A stretch of DNA of 64,000 bases, from assembly GCA_044347755.1 (NCBI GenBank), contig JBIKUE010000006.1, forward strand, positions 22,808-86,807, written 5' to 3'. This DNA comes from M3007 sp044347755 (GTDB taxonomy: Bacteria; Bacteroidota; Bacteroidia; Chitinophagales; Saprospiraceae). Shown here piece by piece: positions 59,992 to 64,000 of the stretch. Made by a program: the position numbers and the translations under genes. A model generated the notes under the pieces. That model was not told the DNA's origin, did not search any database, and worked only from the letters and a program-made list of their open reading frames with translations. Positions within the stretch are counted from its first letter, which is position 1. The number at the start of each line of letters is the position of its first letter.

Positions 59992-61836
59992 ATGAAACAC
60001 ATTTTGCCACTATTATGCTCTTTATTCATGGTTTCGATTTCAAGTGCACAGGAGGTTACCTATGTGCTGTTCAATCGGGATTGCATGAGTCAATTGGAGT
60101 ATCTGTATTCCTATCCAAATGTAAAAGGAGATAATTCCGTTTGGGCTTATTCCATCAAGCCGAATATCCAGGAACATTTTATTTTTATGACCAAAGGCGC
60201 CGGTCATTATTCTCCTGAGCTCCCGGAGGGGACCATTTCCTGTAACAAATTGAATCTGGATGATGCTTTTGTTGCCAATATCAATCGGAATGCGCAGCAA
60301 GTACTGATCGTATTTCAGCGCCAAAGCGGAGGATATTGGTTGATGCCTGTGGGCTCAGCTACCCTGATAGCCCGCAGCAATTCCCGTTATTGGGTGCGTT
60401 CCAGCCAGGGAGCTTTCCAATTTGACACCCTTCGCCTGGTAAACGAGCAGAATCTGGCTGTAGCAGGTTCTCCTACCGCAGCCTACTTCTCAGGCTTAAA
60501 ACTTAATAACTGCCTCATGGAGTATTCCTTCCGCTGTGAGCCGGTTAAATCCGGGCTGCTACGCTCGGATTTTCAATTCATACCAAGCATTGGTATCCTA
60601 AACGACCGCACGGGGAATAGTGCCGCACAAGCCATGGAGAATGAACTTCAATTGGTTCGGGTGAATGGGAAGGAGCTGGATGACTACCTGAAGGAATTAT
60701 GCCCTGAAGGAGCAGGCAAGATTACCATGTCCAAATACCAAAAGATCACCGGTTATGGTGACTCAGAATACAACGCTGATAAGGAACTGAGTTCCATTAT
60801 GCAAAAGGAGCAGGACGAAACGGCTCCCGCTACTTATAGCACAGATGATATGGCTTGTGCAGAAATCTGGGAGCCAGGATCACATATTGTTCAGAAAGGT
60901 GAAAATCTGCGCGCGATTGCCCGCACCTACAAGGTTTCAGAACAGCAATTGATTAAATGGAACAAAATTACCAACCCAGACCGCATTGAAATCTGTCAGA
61001 AAATTTGGCTGAAACCACCGCCAACCGTGGCGCAGAACAAACAGAAACAAGCTCCTGTTGCTAAAACACCCTACGTTGAATCGGGTAAAACCGTTAAAGC
61101 TCAGGGGATAACGCCAGATAAAAATGAACCGGTTAAGCGTCCGGTAGCAAACAATTCAGCTACCGGTAAGCAGCCGGAATACGAGATTGAAACCTTGCAA
61201 AAGCCAAGGATTCATACCGTTCTCCGTGGAGAGTTTTTGAGTAAGATAGCCAAAATGTACGGATGCCCGGAGGAATGCATCCGGATTGCCAACAATATGC
61301 CGCTTGAAGGGGATGAAACTTTGAACATAGGGCAGCAATTGATTATTCCGGAGTGCACCTGCACCTTAAACGGCAAAGTGATAAACCCACGAAAACCAGA
61401 AGTCCCGGAATCAAAACCTGCCACAACCGTTAAAAAGCAGGTGGCGCCTGAAATTCCGGTAACGAAACCTGTTCGGAAAACGAAAGTAGACCTTGATGAC
61501 GAATCTCCTATGGTTTACAATTACGATCAGGGTGATGTGGCGCCTCAGAAAACAAAAAAAACCGATCTGACGGAAGATTCTTCTTTCTATGAGGATGAAC
61601 TGAACAAAGTCACCGAAAAGGCTAAAGAGACCGTTGCTCCAAAGAAAAAAACGGATGGTACGGCGCCGAAAGTTCCATTATTCCGGGAACACCATGTAAA
61701 ACAGGGAGAAACGTTGAAATCCATAGCAACCAAATACCGCGTGGATGCAGCTGAACTTTCTCAGGTAAATGGTATGGATCCGAAAGAAAGCCTGATTCCG
61801 GGTAAATTGATCCTTATCCCGATAGAGGAAGAATAA
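59992..61836 (+). CDS. secreted LysM-domain protein
   Basis: 614 residues from the ATG at 59992 (MKHILPLLCSLFMVSISSAQ), a signal peptide; the upstream frame to 59938 is untranslated. Residues about 20-240 form a beta-rich domain without a recognised family. Three LysM peptidoglycan-binding modules follow: about 296-342 (HIVQKGENLRAIARTYKVSE), 405-455 (IHTVLRGEFLSKIAKMYGCP) and 563-612 (HHVKQGETLKSIATKYRVDA), separated by long Lys/Pro/Thr-rich linkers. It should be periplasmic or surface-exposed and bound to peptidoglycan. No hydrolase domain is seen. Confidence 0.88.
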   Translation: MKHILPLLCSLFMVSISSAQEVTYVLFNRDCMSQLEYLYSYPNVKGDNSVWAYSIKPNIQEHFIFMTKGAGHYSPELPEGTISCNKLNLDDAFVANINRNAQQVLIVFQRQSGGYWLMPVGSATLIARSNSRYWVRSSQGAFQFDTLRLVNEQNLAVAGSPTAAYFSGLKLNNCLMEYSFRCEPVKSGLLRSDFQFIPSIGILNDRTGNSAAQAMENELQLVRVNGKELDDYLKELCPEGAGKITMSKYQKITGYGDSEYNADKELSSIMQKEQDETAPATYSTDDMACAEIWEPGSHIVQKGENLRAIARTYKVSEQQLIKWNKITNPDRIEICQKIWLKPPPTVAQNKQKQAPVAKTPYVESGKTVKAQGITPDKNEPVKRPVANNSATGKQPEYEIETLQKPRIHTVLRGEFLSKIAKMYGCPEECIRIANNMPLEGDETLNIGQQLIIPECTCTLNGKVINPRKPEVPESKPATTVKKQVAPEIPVTKPVRKTKVDLDDESPMVYNYDQGDVAPQKTKKTDLTEDSSFYEDELNKVTEKAKETVAPKKKTDGTAPKVPLFREHHVKQGETLKSIATKYRVDAAELSQVNGMDPKESLIPGKLILIPIEEE

Positions 61837-61889
61837 TGTGCTGAAATAGCGGGTTTTATTGATAAGCAATAGGGATCACTTTCCCTTAA

Positions 61890-61926
61890 CGGGTGCAAAG
61901 CAGATGGCTTTGCACCCGCTTTTTTT
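61890..61926 (+). terminator. intrinsic terminator of the LysM gene
   Basis: CGGGTGCAAAGC (61890-61901) and GCTTTGCACCCG (61907-61918) form a perfect 12-bp stem with loop AGATG, followed by CTTTTTTT. Confidence 0.9.
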
Positions 61927-62075
61927 AATAACTTGTGAATGTGGTAAATATTTTAAGGATTTAAGTGTTTGATAATCAATTAGTTTAAATTTTAATAACA
62001 ATTAGGTGTATACGAATGGCACGGGTTTTGGCATTAATGCTATATCGCTCACAAACCGATTGCGATCCTCCCAAT

Positions 62076-62162
62076 ATGAAAAAGAACAAAGCGCTCGTTA
62101 CAGTATTTGCACTTGCATTTCACCTGGTATTAATTTTCTGGGCATTTCAACAGATGCAGTGA
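62076..62162 (+). CDS. possible 28-residue membrane peptide
   Basis: ATG to TGA frame of 28 codons, MKKNKALVTVFALAFHLVLI followed by FWAFQQMQ: a short positively charged head and one membrane segment. It is the only reading frame with coding appearance between the LysM terminator (61926) and the inverted repeat at 62187. It could be a small membrane protein or chance; codon use alone cannot decide. Confidence 0.3.
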   Translation: MKKNKALVTVFALAFHLVLIFWAFQQMQ

Positions 62163-62186
62163 ATGAAGGAGATTGTATTATAGATT

Positions 62187-62260
62187 TTTTTACCGCTGAG
62201 GCGGAGAGGCGCAGAGGTGGCTAACAAGTTCTCTGCGTCTCTCCGCCTCGGCGGTAAAAA
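62187..62260. repeat. 30-bp inverted repeat of the GCGGAGAGGCGCAGAG type
   Basis: Arms 62187-62216 and 62231-62260 pair with two mismatches around a 14-nt loop. The words CGCAGAG and CTCCGCCTC recall a dispersed repeat found in many bacterial genomes. It lies 17 nt past the stop of the beta-barrel gene and may end its transcript. Confidence 0.8.
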
Positions 62261-62277
62261 TTACTTTTGATACAACC

Positions 62278-62925
62278 TCATTTCCGCTCCATCCAGCAGG
62301 CTATTTTGAGTGTTAATTTATCCCGAATAATTTTTCCAACCAGGTCGTCATATTTCCCCTGATCCGGGAAATGCATATCATTCAAACCATGGGAATAAAT
62401 AAAGGATGGTTGAATGCGCCATTGTTTCATTTTTATTTCTACCCCTAATCCCAGGTCGGCAGCTATTCTTTCCTGATTGATATTTAGAAAGGATGTTGAA
62501 TTGCCAAACAAATTCCAACCAATTCTGGGGCCTACAATTACACATGCGCGCAAAGGCGCATTTTTTTTGCGTGGATCTACCATCCTGCAATGTAAAGGAA
62601 GTTCAATATCCACAAACCGGTAACTTCTGGGTCCATCTGGTCGGTAGTTTATCACCTGACTGACCAGGCTCATCCCTATTTCAGGTTGGAAGTACAGCCA
62701 GGGTAAAAATTGTTTTTGAGCAAACCCTCCCATAGAGAAGCCCGCCTTAGGGCCATCAGACCAGGCCATGGGTGATTCCGGTTCTATTTTGCCCAACGTT
62801 TCCAGAGCAATGGATTGATGATCCAATCCTGAAAAAAATCCCCAGTTCCAGCGTGGCTTTTCTTTGTTTTGTGCGATCAAGCACCAGGGTGTTATGAGTA
62901 AAAGGAAGATCAGTTTGTTTTTCAT
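62278..62925 (-). CDS. outer-membrane beta-barrel protein (PorT-like fold)
   Basis: 215 residues from the ATG at 62925 (MKNKLIFLLLITPWCLIAQN), a signal peptide; the frame upstream to 62967 overlaps the divergent gene and is rejected. The mature part alternates in the way of a small eight-stranded barrel: GFSMGGFAQKQFLPWLYFQP, EIGMSLVSQVINYR, RFVDIELPLHCRM and a C-terminal KLTLKIACWME. This pattern matches the outer membrane protein beta-barrel families common in Bacteroidota. The function is unknown. Its ATG lies only 15 nt from the start of the divergent LanB-family gene. Confidence 0.78.
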   Translation of the reverse strand: MKNKLIFLLLITPWCLIAQNKEKPRWNWGFFSGLDHQSIALETLGKIEPESPMAWSDGPKAGFSMGGFAQKQFLPWLYFQPEIGMSLVSQVINYRPDGPRSYRFVDIELPLHCRMVDPRKKNAPLRACVIVGPRIGWNLFGNSTSFLNINQERIAADLGLGVEIKMKQWRIQPSFIYSHGLNDMHFPDQGKYDDLVGKIIRDKLTLKIACWMERK

Positions 62926-62940
62926 GATGATCGCTTTATT

Positions 62941-64000
62941 ATGCAGGAGAGAAGTCAACATATCCATATCCCATCATCCTACCTCCCTTTGACACTTATT
63001 CGGTCAGGAGGGTTGCCTTTGTCGACCTGGAAGGAATTGGCCAATGATATGCCGGATTGGGTGAACATGGAGGAACAAGCTGCCAATCTGGCTGCAGCGA
63101 TCCTTATTTTGATGGATAACCTCTTGGCTGCGCTACCAGAAAGCCCGGAAAGAACCCGACTTTATAACGTGAGGAAGGTTTTTTTTAAGGATCGGAAGTT
63201 CTCCTCAAACTTTCGTAAACTCATCCCCAATGAAGAAGGGGCCTGGCAAATACTTTCCGAACGGTTACAGGAGTGGGAAGATTTACAAATGGCCCGCCAA
63301 TCTGCTTTGGATCAATTCGAACAAGCCATCCAAACAGGGTTTCAACGGATTCAGATCTTGACGGATGACCCGGTTTTACGCTCCGGGTGGTTGTTTTCCA
63401 GTCACGAATGGCTTCTTCGAGCCGAGGAATTTTCCACTCAAAAAGCAGATTTTCCGGACAAAAAGGACCGGCGAGCGGGCCTGTCCATCGTACAATATTT
63501 GAGCAGGGCCATTTTTAAAACCTCCCCCTTTAGCTCATTTACAACATTGTCCGTACAGTCATTCGAATCAACGGGCAGGGATCGGGTAGGGGAGTGGTTT
63601 GAATCCCGTTCATCGGTTGTGCCCAATGTTGCGTTATTGCCCTTTATTTATGATGCTTTATGGTTGGAGCCAGACTTCCGAGCCGGCCAATCCTTACGAC
63701 TCAATCCTTCCGTTCGGAAAATGACCCAGGGTGGATATGAATGGTTGTATTTTGATGGAGAAACGGAAGCTTTTCAGCAGTTGGCCGGACAACCGTTATT
63801 GGATCATATTTGGAATGAATGGAAAACGAAGGAGGAGAACACTTCTTTTAGGAACCTTGCCGGGATGGTAATGGAGGCCACATCAGCCGGATTAAATGAA
63901 GCCCAGTCGTGGATTGAAAAACTGATCCAAATGGGCTTTTTGGAGTGGATATGGCCGGAGAAAGGGCTTTCCCCAGGCTGGTGCGGAGGTTTGTACCAAT
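62941..64000 (+). CDS. lantibiotic dehydratase (LanB) family protein, N-terminal part, runs off the window
   Basis: From the ATG at 62941 the frame stays open for 353 codons to the window end. It begins MQERSQHIHIPSSYLPLTLI and RSGGLPLSTWKELA, the usual opening of the LanB N-terminal (glutamylation) domain. At about residues 185-203 comes SIVQYLSRAIFKTSPFSSFT, the motif of the Lant_dehydr_N family (compare RYL.RAA.KTSPFSTFT in other members), and KVFFKDRKFSSNF at about 79-91. LanB enzymes glutamylate and eliminate Ser/Thr of a precursor peptide using glutamyl-tRNA. Full length is about 700-1000 residues, so the elimination domain, precursor and partner genes must lie to the right. It is divergent from the beta-barrel gene. 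Confidence 0.75.
   Translation, partial: MQERSQHIHIPSSYLPLTLIRSGGLPLSTWKELANDMPDWVNMEEQAANLAAAILILMDNLLAALPESPERTRLYNVRKVFFKDRKFSSNFRKLIPNEEGAWQILSERLQEWEDLQMARQSALDQFEQAIQTGFQRIQILTDDPVLRSGWLFSSHEWLLRAEEFSTQKADFPDKKDRRAGLSIVQYLSRAIFKTSPFSSFTTLSVQSFESTGRDRVGEWFESRSSVVPNVALLPFIYDALWLEPDFRAGQSLRLNPSVRKMTQGGYEWLYFDGETEAFQQLAGQPLLDHIWNEWKTKEENTSFRNLAGMVMEATSAGLNEAQSWIEKLIQMGFLEWIWPEKGLSPGWCGGLYQ

Noticed and set aside
63438..63626. 62-codon minus-strand frame
   Set aside because: Antisense to the LanB-family frame, which has clear family motifs.
1..64000. tRNA or rRNA genes
   Set aside because: No cloverleaf or rRNA-like sequence was recognised by eye; a tRNAscan or Infernal run would settle this.

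Overview
The window looks like a chromosomal segment of a Bacteroidota bacterium, most likely from the Saprospirales/Chitinophagales part of the phylum. Direct signs are type IX secretion (T9SS) parts and several secreted proteins ending in a T9SS type A sorting domain, repeated promoter boxes of the Bacteroidota form TTTG-N19..22-TAnnTTTG, little Shine-Dalgarno sequence before starts, a zinc-less L36, and the futalosine-pathway enzyme MqnD. The order-level placement is inference.

0-13 kb: prfC, then a PorP/SprF plus PorE-like (TPR, PD40, OmpA) envelope pair, two orphan small genes, and a six-gene minus-strand operon tetR-tolC-hlyD-ABC-ABC-permease resembling the E. coli CecR/YbhGFSR exporter. 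The second permease expected for this exporter is not in the operon. It lies 10 kb away at 22740-23834, and both sites carry the same 18-bp palindrome TTTAACCRTTTGGTTAAA on the promoter, so the split pump is probably one TetR regulon.

13-33 kb: ordinary metabolism (fatty-acid desaturase, sugar isomerase-like protein, NhaD antiporter, kynureninase, thioredoxin-like protein, GH25 lysozyme, enoyl-CoA hydratase, class V aminotransferase, pseudouridine synthase, MqnD, HMG-CoA synthase family, Lrp), a 1141-residue T9SS cargo, and an OmpA/helix-hairpin-helix envelope pair. Spacers hold an unusual density of inverted repeats and short-word tandem arrays.

33-40 kb: accessory surface-protein zone with one intact T9SS cargo, a decayed composite of an M43 metalloprotease fragment and the C-terminal part of another cargo protein, and a 1700-bp tandem duplication of a 501-residue cargo gene showing a mosaic identity pattern.

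40-57 kb: complete S10-spc-alpha ribosomal protein cluster (rpsJ to rplQ, with secY, map, infA, rpmJ, rpoA). S3 and L17 carry long low-complexity C-terminal tails, several gene spacers are filled by short-word arrays, and hairpins split the alpha end (rpsD | rpoA | rplQ).

57-64 kb: a cytoplasmic trypsin-like protease with zinc ribbon and a chaperone-like tail, an ABM-domain protein, surE, a LysM protein, a beta-barrel protein, and, running off the right edge and easy to miss, the N-terminal 353 codons of a lantibiotic dehydratase (LanB) family protein, which suggests a RiPP locus continues beyond the window.
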